Positions 15,550 to 23,255 of a stretch of 34,724 bases of DNA are shown piece by piece. The notes beneath the pieces are model-generated. The model worked only from the letters and a program-made list of their open reading frames with translations, had not been told where the DNA came from and did not search any database. Both the position numbers and the translations under genes were made by a program. Numbering within the stretch: the first letter of the stretch is position 1; the number at the start of each line of letters is the position of its first letter. Location: positions 1-34,724 of the forward strand of contig JAWCSA010000006.1 in the NCBI GenBank assembly GCA_038868975.1, read 5' to 3'. This DNA is from Nitrososphaerales archaeon. GTDB taxonomy: Archaea > Thermoproteota > Nitrososphaeria > Nitrososphaerales > UBA213.

Positions 15550-16486
15550 GATCGAAATAAAGCTAGCAGAACTAAACGACAATCCATGGCGTTTCAAAGT
15601 AATATCTGCTAAGGATTTTAATAACTTGGTAAATACAATAACAACTTACGGTTCGCATGCAACAAACCCGATTCTTGTTGCAAAGATAGAGGGAAAGTTT
15701 TACATCGTTGACGGTCATGCCAGGAGAGATGCAGTAGCTGAAGCTGGGTTCGATAAGGTAAGATGCATTGTAGCAGAATGGATTAGGAACCTTAACGATC
15801 TAAGGATCTGGGCTTTCAGGCTCAACAGGCACGGCCACTATAATCCTCTAGCACTGCTGAGGATGGTAAAGGAAGACATCGAGGCGCTTGGTAGCGTGGA
15901 GAAAGTTTCAGCCTATTACGGTGTAAGCAGTGAATACGTAAACACATTGCTCAAGTTGGATGCTTTGGATGATTCCGCTAAGGCTATGGTAGATAAAGTG
16001 ATCGATATCGCTAGAAAAAGATACCAATTCGTTTTGGAACAGATCGATGCGTACCATCTGGCTAACATTGCAGAGTTAGAACCTGAAAAACAGCTCGAGG
16101 TGCTAGAATGGTTGTTCCATGACATAATTTACGGCCCTCCAAACGAATCGCTGGTATCATTGCCAAGCATTTACGAAGTTATTAATGAAATAGATAGACA
16201 CAAATCGGTTGCTGGTGCACCAAATGTTGTTCACAAGAAGTATCGAACCAAGGATCATTCACTCCATGGTGCTGATCACTTGGAATTCAAATGTTCCTGC
16301 GGAAACAGGTTCCATGTAGATTTCTTTACTGGCAAAGTGTATGAATATGTTGAACAGGACTACCTGATCATCAAAAAGGAAGTGGAACTAAGTGATGGTG
16401 TTTTACACGAAGAGACAAACAAGTCCAAAAGAAATCAACAGAAACGCATAGCGGGTTCTGGGAAACTACAATCTATCAACACTTAG
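15542..16486 (+). CDS. ParB/Spo0J-like DNA-binding protein
   Basis: This 314-aa protein has a ParB N-terminal domain at residues about 10-85: NPILVAKIEGKFYIVDGHAR followed by RDAVAEAGFDKVRCIV, where DGHARRDA stands for the family's GxxRxxA box. A ParB-type helix-turn-helix region follows (RMVKEDIEALGSVEKVSAYY, then GVSSEYVNTLLKLDAL). Near residue 250 a CSCGNRFHVDFF segment may hold metal or form a knuckle. No ParA ATPase is nearby, which argues against chromosome or plasmid partition and for a regulatory use of the fold. It is translationally coupled to the TFB-like gene and followed 10 bp later by the winged-helix gene. Confidence 0.75.
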   Translation: MSEIEIKLAELNDNPWRFKVISAKDFNNLVNTITTYGSHATNPILVAKIEGKFYIVDGHARRDAVAEAGFDKVRCIVAEWIRNLNDLRIWAFRLNRHGHYNPLALLRMVKEDIEALGSVEKVSAYYGVSSEYVNTLLKLDALDDSAKAMVDKVIDIARKRYQFVLEQIDAYHLANIAELEPEKQLEVLEWLFHDIIYGPPNESLVSLPSIYEVINEIDRHKSVAGAPNVVHKKYRTKDHSLHGADHLEFKCSCGNRFHVDFFTGKVYEYVEQDYLIIKKEVELSDGVLHEETNKSKRNQQKRIAGSGKLQSINT

Positions 16487-16496
16487 AGGAATAAAG

Positions 16497-17135
16497 ATGA
16501 AGATAGGTAAAGTGGAGAGGCTTGTTTTACTGTTACTCAAACAACATAGCATGAATACAAGTGCTTTATCGACGATTTTGCGCGCAAACGGTCATGTTAA
16601 AACAAGTCTTAGTGTCAGGCGGGCCATAAAGACATTAAAACTGAAGGGCTTGATAGATCATTCGAACAAGCTAACCCGAGCTGGTACTAGGCATATCAAA
16701 TTTATTAAAAATAAGGATCACACAAGCGTCAATATCGCGAATTTTGATGTGAATGTTTTAGACAACAGGCTCAAACTTGGAATAAAGGCTAAAGTATTAC
16801 TTTACATTCTAACGAAAATAGATCATGCATCATTGCAATTCCTAGCTATGATAACTAAGGAGCATGCAAAAAATATTTCAGCAGTTCTCAACAGGCTAGA
16901 AGATAATGGATTGGTTTACGGATACAAGAATATGATAACATTCACCAATGCACGAGGTAGACGCTACAGACCGAAGTATTGCAGAATCACAAATGTAGGT
17001 AGGCTAATCTCATTGGCAACCAGATCCGAAATCAGTAACTTGGCAAGTGCAATTGATACTTCACTCGAGGATACGCTCAAGTTAAAATCTGAGATGCGCC
17101 AACTCCACCCGCATGATAGATATGCCAAGACATAG
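16497..17135 (+). CDS. Two-domain winged-helix regulator
   Basis: This 212-aa protein seems to contain two winged helices. The first covers about residues 1-65 (VERLVLLLLKQHSMNTSALS, RRAIKTLKLKGLIDHSN, LTRAGTRHI). The second covers about residues 90-170 (IKAKVLLYILTKIDHASLQF, NISAVLNRLEDNGLVYGYKN, RITNVGRLI), with a helical tail. It is the third gene of the TFB-ParB operon, with a 10-bp gap, and converges on the two minor prepilin genes. It is likely a transcription regulator of the pilus locus; no ligand domain is seen. Confidence 0.7.
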   Translation: MKIGKVERLVLLLLKQHSMNTSALSTILRANGHVKTSLSVRRAIKTLKLKGLIDHSNKLTRAGTRHIKFIKNKDHTSVNIANFDVNVLDNRLKLGIKAKVLLYILTKIDHASLQFLAMITKEHAKNISAVLNRLEDNGLVYGYKNMITFTNARGRRYRPKYCRITNVGRLISLATRSEISNLASAIDTSLEDTLKLKSEMRQLHPHDRYAKT

Positions 17136-17159
17136 AACCATGTTTAGGGTAACATATTA

Positions 17160-17615
17160 TCATGGTCTGAACTCATAAACCCTTCCATTTTCGGTTATCA
17201 TAATCATGCGGTCAGCAAAGGTTTGGTTGACAAAGAGTTTTATTGTAGAATTGGTTGGCAAGGTAGGCAAGACCTTGCCAAGCGGTTTCTTGAAGTTCGC
17301 ATCGGACAGAAGATAGGTATCAAATTGCTGAGCTGTTCTGTTTCCGTCAACTAATACCTTTGCAATTGTAACATTATTGAAGCCATAGTTGATAATGTAT
17401 GCTGTGCTGTTTTTTGCAGTCTTCGTGACCAAGATCTTTGTGAGTAGTTCTGTTGCTTTATCATTTGAACTTTGTAATGCTTCACTTACACTTACCATAT
17501 TGCCAAATATGCGTTCTCTTGATAGCGATACGTAAATTGCTGTGCCAGTAACTACAACCATGATCAGTATTACTGCAGAGAGAATTTCACTTAGGCCTTT
17601 ACGCTTCCTTGACAT
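17160..17615 (-). CDS. Minor prepilin-like protein
   Basis: A protein of about 151 aa opening with SRKRKGLSEILSAVILIMVV, a class III prepilin signal with Glu at position +5 after processing (KRKG-LSEIL), as in true pilins. The head is small, with many potential N-glycosylation sequons (NST, NVT, NRT, NQT). ATG 17615 overlaps the stop of the upstream prepilin gene by one base (TGATG), so the pair is translationally coupled. It is likely a minor pilin or pseudopilin of this apparatus. Confidence 0.8.
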   Translation of the reverse strand: MSRKRKGLSEILSAVILIMVVVTGTAIYVSLSRERIFGNMVSVSEALQSSNDKATELLTKILVTKTAKNSTAYIINYGFNNVTIAKVLVDGNRTAQQFDTYLLSDANFKKPLGKVLPTLPTNSTIKLFVNQTFADRMIMITENGRVYEFRP

Positions 17616-18109
17616 CAAATCTTATCTGACTCCTTGCATGGCAGGATATGTGATGTTACTGTTCTGGATGAGTCCGTTGCATTTCCGAGCACATCCATAG
17701 TGTACGTTTGACAGTTATTCCACGCAACACAATTATTGAAAAAAGGCAGAATGCCTGTACTGTTGGTAAAAACTGTACTATCAAACGTTATTGTATCACC
17801 TGGGTCGATAGATTTCATTATATTTGCAGGTAACTCACTGTCTCGAATAGTTAATGTACCATTCTTATCTGTGTGTATCTCAAGTTTCGTACTAACAATC
17901 GGCTCTGTGCCAGTATTGATCAACTTGACATGAAGAAAACACTCCTTATTTCCACTTTTGGTTAGCGATGCATCTATAACACCATACTCTGTCTTGCTGA
18001 AACCAACGATGGAAAACTGGTTTGCTATATTGAATATCGATGTACCAGCAGCAACAGCTATTCCAATAAGAAGGATAGTACCCAGTATGGTGCTCAGTCC
18101 CTTTGCCAT
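17615..18109 (-). CDS. Minor prepilin-like protein
   Basis: A protein of about 164 aa beginning MAKGLSTILGTILLIGIAVA, a class III prepilin signal with a very short basic leader. The head (about residues 35-164) has an archaeal flagellin/pilin-like beta domain with LHVKLINTGTEPIVSTKLEI, and cysteine pairs around ECFLHV, NNCVAWNNCQ and LPCKES. ATG 18109 is preferred to the upstream TTG because a minus-strand TATA-like AATTTTAACG (about 18123-18132) then gives a leaderless start. It is first gene of a two-gene minus operon, diverging from the secretion ATPase. Confidence 0.8.
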   Translation of the reverse strand: MAKGLSTILGTILLIGIAVAAGTSIFNIANQFSIVGFSKTEYGVIDASLTKSGNKECFLHVKLINTGTEPIVSTKLEIHTDKNGTLTIRDSELPANIMKSIDPGDTITFDSTVFTNSTGILPFFNNCVAWNNCQTYTMDVLGNATDSSRTVTSHILPCKESDKI

Positions 18110-18122
18110 TACCAATCTATCA

Positions 18123-18143
18123 CGTTAAAATTTGCTATTTAAG
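18123..18143. promoter_or_regulatory. Back-to-back divergent TATA boxes
   Basis: A minus-directed TATA-like element (AATTTTAACG, about 18123-18132) and a plus-directed one (CTATTTAAG, about 18135-18143) practically touch. Each lies about 25 bp from a start codon (18109 minus, 18168 plus). TFB/TBP can hardly occupy both at once, so the prepilin pair and the ATPase should compete for initiation. Confidence 0.5.
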
Positions 18144-18167
18144 AGAAACAGAACATATTATCTTGGA

Positions 18168-19718
18168 ATGGAGCTCCTTAAGGGGAAGAAAAAGGACGAA
18201 GAAGAGCGTGGTATTACGTTTGAGCTTCATTGTCTTAGTGCTAGTGAATATCTTGATGGCGCAAATATACTGGCAAGGTACAATGTAGGGCAGGCAACAG
18301 TCACCATAGCCGAGAGACCTGATGGCAAGGGCGTTTACCTAATTGATGAACCACAGATGACGGAGAATGATAGAATATTATATGCTCAGATAATGAAGCA
18401 GATGTTCCTTTCTGCCAAGCCAATCTATGGTACACCTGAAGAAAAGATTCATGCCCACATAAAGGAACAGATTCTCAGTGTAAGTAACAGCATTGGTCTA
18501 GGCAAGAGTACAAGGTATGCTATTGACAAACTGATGTACTACATTATCCGTGACATGGTTAATTATGGCATAATCGGAGTCACGATGCTTGATCCTGATA
18601 TTGAAGATATCATGGCGGAAAATTACAACGTTAATGTTGGGGTAATACACAGAAAATTTTCAGAATACGGAATACTTGACACAAACATTCTGTTCAAAGA
18701 CTCTAACAGAATGAACGCGTTCGTGCAGAAACTTGTTCAGAGGTGCAGTAAAACAATTACAGCAGCAGTGCCTTATGTTGACGCAATAACAGACGAGGGT
18801 CACAGGATCTCAGCCACCTTTGGAAAAGAGATCTCATTACCTGGTCCTAATTTTACTGTCAGGAAGTTTAGTTGGGATCCTTTCACCATAACAAACCTGA
18901 TCAACTTCAACACACTAAATTCGCTTCTAGCAGCCTATATCTGGCTCCTGATCGATGTCAAGGCATTCCTGCTTGTTATAGGTCCCACGGCAGCAGGCAA
19001 GACAACCACAATAGGCGCGATAATATCTATGATGCATCCTAGCGTAAAGGTCACAACGATAGAAGACACGCCAGAGCTGAGGATCCCTCATGAACACTGG
19101 CAGAGGCTGATAACAAGGAAGGGTTACAACATATTTGAAAGCAAGTACGATATAGACATGAACGCATTAGTCAAGCTTGCACTTAGGTCAAGACCAGACT
19201 ATATCATAGTTGGCGAGGTCAGGGGAGAGGAGGCATCAAGCTTGGTGCAGGCTGTAGCGACAGGACACGGCGGGATAACAAGCTTCCATGCTAGCGATCC
19301 TCAATCTGCTCTTGTAAGACTCGGCAGTCCACCGTTGAACGTACAATTAGCAGGTCAGATGCTGATCTGGTGCTTCGTCAGACAGAATAAGGTTACACAC
19401 AACGGCAAGATGGTCAGGCGCATAATGGATGTTACTGAAGTTGTTCCAACAGATAATTCAATAGGGTTGAAGAGGGTATTCGAATGGAATCCTGTGGACG
19501 ATAGATACAGACCAGACAATATCGATGAACTGACCAAGTTATCTCCTAGGCTAAAGGAGATCCTGACCTTGAAGGGTTACACGGAAGAGGACTTGAAGCA
19601 AGAATTATGGCGAAGGCAGGAATTCTTGGAGTATCTTCTAACCACAAAGAAAGAGAAGTTCATTGATATTGTCAGGGAATTCTCTAGATTCTATCTGAAT
19701 CAAGTGAAAAAACAATAG
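18168..19718 (+). CDS. Type IV pilus/Tad-type secretion ATPase (GspE/TadA/FlaI superfamily)
   Basis: A protein of about 516 aa. The N-terminal region is helical and specific to archaeal forms. The ATPase core has DGHRISATFGKEISLPG-like and NFTVRKF segments near residue 250, Walker A GPTAAGKTT near 290, an Asp box TIEDTPELRIPHEHW, Walker B RSRPDYIIVGEVRGEEA, and a His box VATGHGGITSFHA. It assembles pilins by ATP hydrolysis at the cytoplasmic face with the T2SSF protein at 20703. The usual GPTGSGKT has become GPTAAGKT, keeping the Lys and Thr. Start ATG 18168 is favoured by the TATA box at 18135-18143; an in-frame alternative lies at 18132. Confidence 0.92.
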   Translation: MELLKGKKKDEEERGITFELHCLSASEYLDGANILARYNVGQATVTIAERPDGKGVYLIDEPQMTENDRILYAQIMKQMFLSAKPIYGTPEEKIHAHIKEQILSVSNSIGLGKSTRYAIDKLMYYIIRDMVNYGIIGVTMLDPDIEDIMAENYNVNVGVIHRKFSEYGILDTNILFKDSNRMNAFVQKLVQRCSKTITAAVPYVDAITDEGHRISATFGKEISLPGPNFTVRKFSWDPFTITNLINFNTLNSLLAAYIWLLIDVKAFLLVIGPTAAGKTTTIGAIISMMHPSVKVTTIEDTPELRIPHEHWQRLITRKGYNIFESKYDIDMNALVKLALRSRPDYIIVGEVRGEEASSLVQAVATGHGGITSFHASDPQSALVRLGSPPLNVQLAGQMLIWCFVRQNKVTHNGKMVRRIMDVTEVVPTDNSIGLKRVFEWNPVDDRYRPDNIDELTKLSPRLKEILTLKGYTEEDLKQELWRRQEFLEYLLTTKKEKFIDIVREFSRFYLNQVKKQ

Positions 19719-19783
19719 AACATCTTCATTATAATGATAAATAAAAAATTTGGGATGTCACTTTAGACCGCGTTTTTGCTTAG

Positions 19784-20638
19784 CTATGCTCCTGTAACCC
19801 TTACCAAGGTTTGCATCTGGGCTTCTTCGCCATCAACTGTAACGACTTTAATGTTAACCACCAGCTCGTCTCCAACATTCACCGATACAGGTTGTAGCTG
19901 CTCATTTGCTCTTGCATTAAGTCCACTCAGGGTAGATGAAGAAAGCGTATTACTCAGAAGAAGATCTGCATAGAATCTCATTGATTGACCTGGTGTTATT
20001 GGTATTTTCATATCTTTTGTGGTTCTAACATCGCAGCCAGGTTTATCACCAGTACCGTCACCGTTAGTATCTATCTTCATAGTGCTGCAATCTGCAGATG
20101 CAGCTCCCTTCCACTTGGAATCAATACTATTGAGCTTCCCGTCTGATGGGGCACTTATGCCTTCTAAAGCTACTGTTCTCTTAGCTGGCGCTCCTTTAAG
20201 TGGGTCTGGGTCATCATCAATTTTTAGAACGAACTTTCTTCCTATACCAATGCCAAAGCCATCAGAAGTTACGCCAATAGCCTCAGCTCGCAGCGAGTTA
20301 TCTGTATTGCTAGTTTGGTCCGTACCCGTTGCCATTTCATGCAGTTCTTCATACAGTATTGGTCTACTTGTAGCCTCTTTGCTTACCCATACCTCGATTT
20401 GCTTCCATGGATTGGTACCTGCGTTAGTGACTGTAATTGCAAAATCTGCATGACTGGAACCCTTTACAGCTGTTACCGAGTCTACTTTAATTACGTTTAA
20501 ACTGCCTGCCGCCGCACTGCTTCCGGTGTACATTAAGTATACAGCACCGCCAGCTGCCACAGTTACGCCTAGCAGGATCACTGTTGCCAGTAGTGGACTA
20601 AGCCCCTTTCTCTTTCTATTTGTCAATATATGGCCCAT
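19784..20638 (-). CDS. Type IV prepilin-like protein, large
   Basis: A protein of about 284 aa with the class III signal KRKGLSPLLATVILLGVTVA, nearly the same as in the pilin at 13907, and the same closing TVDGEEAQMQTLVRV pattern. The head has a DTNGDGTGDKPG loop that looks like a calcium-binding repeat and a cysteine pair (DCSTM and GCDVR). ATG 20638 is preferred to the TTG at 20644. It is likely a second major pilin and a paralogue of the first. It is transcribed away from the membrane-platform gene, from a shared 64-bp intergenic region. Confidence 0.87.
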   Translation of the reverse strand: MGHILTNRKRKGLSPLLATVILLGVTVAAGGAVYLMYTGSSAAAGSLNVIKVDSVTAVKGSSHADFAITVTNAGTNPWKQIEVWVSKEATSRPILYEELHEMATGTDQTSNTDNSLRAEAIGVTSDGFGIGIGRKFVLKIDDDPDPLKGAPAKRTVALEGISAPSDGKLNSIDSKWKGAASADCSTMKIDTNGDGTGDKPGCDVRTTKDMKIPITPGQSMRFYADLLLSNTLSSSTLSGLNARANEQLQPVSVNVGDELVVNIKVVTVDGEEAQMQTLVRVTGA

Positions 20639-20702
20639 TTTCAACTATAACACTATACGTTGAACTTGCCTTATAACAGAAATTTTGGAATCCATATTTT
20701 GA

Positions 20703-22703
20703 ATGACATATCTGAACAGCAAGGATGCACCATCATTGATGATAATCAGCGGGGTCGTAGTAGTGCTGACAGCATCACTGTTGTATTTAATGGACGAATC
20801 ATCACACCAGTTGTTTATTCTAATGACTTTTGGGTCAATCGCTATCACATCTACACTTTCATTAAAATTGCTGAGAAGAAAGCACATAAAAAATCGGAAC
20901 GAATCACACAATGCAAAAACAAATAGATCCTTACATGTTGGAATATTAACAAGATACTTGGTACGGAGCATAAGCACAGACGTTTTAAGATCTGGCAGAC
21001 CAGAAGATACCGCATTCATAGTAAAAAAATTCCAGAAGTATTCTCTGGTTTCTGCTGCTGTGGTTGTTCCTCTGATGTTGCTAGTTTTGGTTGCTGCACA
21101 GATGGAACTCGCACAGTTTGAGGAAGCTAGGATCAGTATTGCCGAGAATACCGTTGAGATCGAAGATCCAGAACTGTTCATTAGGGGGGAACTCGAAGCC
21201 ATTCCACAACCGGACGCGCCTAAGCTGGTACTGGCACCAATTGCACCATTTCTAGCAGTGTCTCTGGGTATATTTCCTCTGCTACTTCTTTTCTACCCAA
21301 AGATCATGTACACAGGTCTGAGGCGGAGCAGGAAGACGATAGTCGAAGAAGAACTACCTTTCTTCAGCCTCTATGCAGCTATTTTACAAAGTGTAGGTAC
21401 AGACCTTTACTCGAGTTTCATCATCACAATAGGAAAGAATGTCTTCAAGGCTATCGAAAACGAGGCATTGCTGCTGAAAAGGAATGTAGAGCTCTTCGCG
21501 AGATCTCCGCTGGAGGCATTAGAAGAACTTGGCAGGAATCATGATAGCATGGCTTTCAAGAACTTTCTGCTTGGTTATTCCAGCATAGCTCGTAGCGGGG
21601 GCGATCTGAGCAGATACCTAGAAACCAGAGCAGAGGAGCATTTCAACTTGTTAAAGCTGAAGTATTCTGCATATTCCAGAAACGTTGGTTACCTAGTCGA
21701 AGCGCTGATTGTTATGCTTGTCATAGTCCCAATATTGGTTGTTGTATCCGCCTTCATACTTCCAGCAGCTACCATATCACAGCTGCTCCTTCTGAGTAGT
21801 GTTGCGGTACCGATGCTTACCATAGTGTTTGCGATACTGCTTGCAAATATTCAGCCGAGAATGTTCAATATGATAGGGCTCAAGGATATAGCCGTATTAG
21901 CATTCCTGCCAGCAGCTATCATTTCATTCTTATTCTTTACACTTTTGGGCCTTGAATCATGGATGTCGCTTGCGTTAGCAGCAATTATTCCAAGCGTAAT
22001 TAATGAATATTTTACGACCAAGCACAGAAGACAGATCGAGTTTATGGAGTCCGCGCTTCCAAACTTTTTGAGAGATGTGACAGAATACAGAAAGATCGGT
22101 TTTCACGAGATCACAGCAATAATCAGAATCTCAAAAGAAAACAGATACAATAGTGCCTTTGATCGACTGCTTCGAACACTATCAAGACTGCTGGAACAAG
22201 GTTACACACCTACTCAGATAATGAAAATGATAAAGATACGATCATGGTTTGCTAGGGTTACATTTTTCACGCTTGCCCAGATAGCCGAGTCTGGAGGTGG
22301 CGATCCCGCGGTGCTTGAATCCATAACAGGATTTGTTAGCAGTGTCAGGACGACGTTGAGGGAAGCAAAATCATCAATATCGATTTATGGCATTCTCGGT
22401 TATGCTGCTCCAGTTATACTTGCCTTTACAGTTGTGGTGATAAATGAAATGCTGGGCACAATCACACCTGATTTGTTAAAGGGCATTGGCAGTGAGTCCT
22501 TTGCACAACTGGTAACCGTAACTCCCTTGTTCAATGCAACAATAAAGACATTCATAGTAACAAGCAGTATAGGAACTGCGATAGTTATAGGCAAGGCAAT
22601 AGACAGGACATTCAAGAGCACTGGAAGAATTGCTATCATCTGTGGTCTGGCTATAGCATCACTCATCATTACCGAGAATATATCAATTCCAGGGCTTGGA
22701 TGA
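20703..22703 (+). CDS. Pilus assembly membrane platform, double T2SSF (TadC/FlaJ/UpsF-like)
   Basis: This 666-aa protein has about nine membrane segments and two T2SSF domains. The first lies around residues 210-370 (VEEELPFFSLYAAILQSVG, LEELGRNHDSMAF, YSSIARSGGDLSRYLETRAE). The second lies around residues 450-600 (FMESALPNFLRDVTEYRKIG, FFTLAQIAESGGG, REAKSSISIYGILGYAAP). It anchors the secretion ATPase and extracts pilins from the membrane. Size and double domain match archaeal type IV pilus platforms. TATA-like CCTTATAAC (about 20669-20677) fits the ATG at 20703. The prepilin gene at 22737 follows closely. Confidence 0.9.
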   Translation: MTYLNSKDAPSLMIISGVVVVLTASLLYLMDESSHQLFILMTFGSIAITSTLSLKLLRRKHIKNRNESHNAKTNRSLHVGILTRYLVRSISTDVLRSGRPEDTAFIVKKFQKYSLVSAAVVVPLMLLVLVAAQMELAQFEEARISIAENTVEIEDPELFIRGELEAIPQPDAPKLVLAPIAPFLAVSLGIFPLLLLFYPKIMYTGLRRSRKTIVEEELPFFSLYAAILQSVGTDLYSSFIITIGKNVFKAIENEALLLKRNVELFARSPLEALEELGRNHDSMAFKNFLLGYSSIARSGGDLSRYLETRAEEHFNLLKLKYSAYSRNVGYLVEALIVMLVIVPILVVVSAFILPAATISQLLLLSSVAVPMLTIVFAILLANIQPRMFNMIGLKDIAVLAFLPAAIISFLFFTLLGLESWMSLALAAIIPSVINEYFTTKHRRQIEFMESALPNFLRDVTEYRKIGFHEITAIIRISKENRYNSAFDRLLRTLSRLLEQGYTPTQIMKMIKIRSWFARVTFFTLAQIAESGGGDPAVLESITGFVSSVRTTLREAKSSISIYGILGYAAPVILAFTVVVINEMLGTITPDLLKGIGSESFAQLVTVTPLFNATIKTFIVTSSIGTAIVIGKAIDRTFKSTGRIAIICGLAIASLIITENISIPGLG

Positions 22704-22736
22704 TTTTTGGCCTTATTAACACTTTTACCCAAACTA

Positions 22737-23249
22737 ATGGTAGCATTGAAAGAAAGGCGTGGTGTAGCGGGGCTAATCTCAGTGATAGCTATTGTTCTAG
22801 TCTTCGGTCTAGCAACGACTGCGTTCTTTCAACTAAATTCACAGCAAGCATCTCTGATTAGTAGTACATCGAGGACGATAGATGTACAGGGCAAGAAGGC
22901 AGCTGAACAACTTCAGTTCAAAATTTCTAATTGCGCATTGCTGTCAGACAACAAAACTCGTACAATAATTATCAAGGCAAACAACACTTGGAGCGAACAT
23001 TCTGTTTTAGACTCTGCAATCTTTGTCAAGCCAGATGGAAGTGTTACCAATTCTGTGTACGTAACTCATGATAACAAGACGATTTCTTCAATGGCCAACA
23101 ATGTTTCAATTAAGGTCAATACAACAGATACCAAGATTGGCTCTACAACAGTTTCTGTAAAAAATGCTACACAGGCAGTGTTTGTAACAGAATTGGGTAA
23201 TAAGTTTTCATTATTGCATGATTTTATAACTACATGCCCTGGAGGTTAA
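22737..23249 (+). CDS. Minor prepilin-like protein
   Basis: A protein of about 170 aa. KERRGVAGLISVIAIVLVFG is a class III-type signal (RRG-VAGLI), and it is followed by a small head with about eight N-glycosylation sequons. ATG 22737 is used; the frame also has a TTG at 22707 immediately after the platform stop. Head and tail follow the pattern of small pilins rather than a membrane protein. It lies in one operon with the platform, the Ig-like protein and the prepilin peptidase, with gaps of a few bases. Confidence 0.75.
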   Translation: MVALKERRGVAGLISVIAIVLVFGLATTAFFQLNSQQASLISSTSRTIDVQGKKAAEQLQFKISNCALLSDNKTRTIIIKANNTWSEHSVLDSAIFVKPDGSVTNSVYVTHDNKTISSMANNVSIKVNTTDTKIGSTTVSVKNATQAVFVTELGNKFSLLHDFITTCPGG

Positions 23250-23255
23250 AAATTA

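Noticed and set aside
15542-16486. ParB-like gene as a partition system marking a plasmid or origin
   Set aside because: No ParA ATPase and no parS-like repeat cluster nearby; coupling to a TFB-like gene favours regulation.
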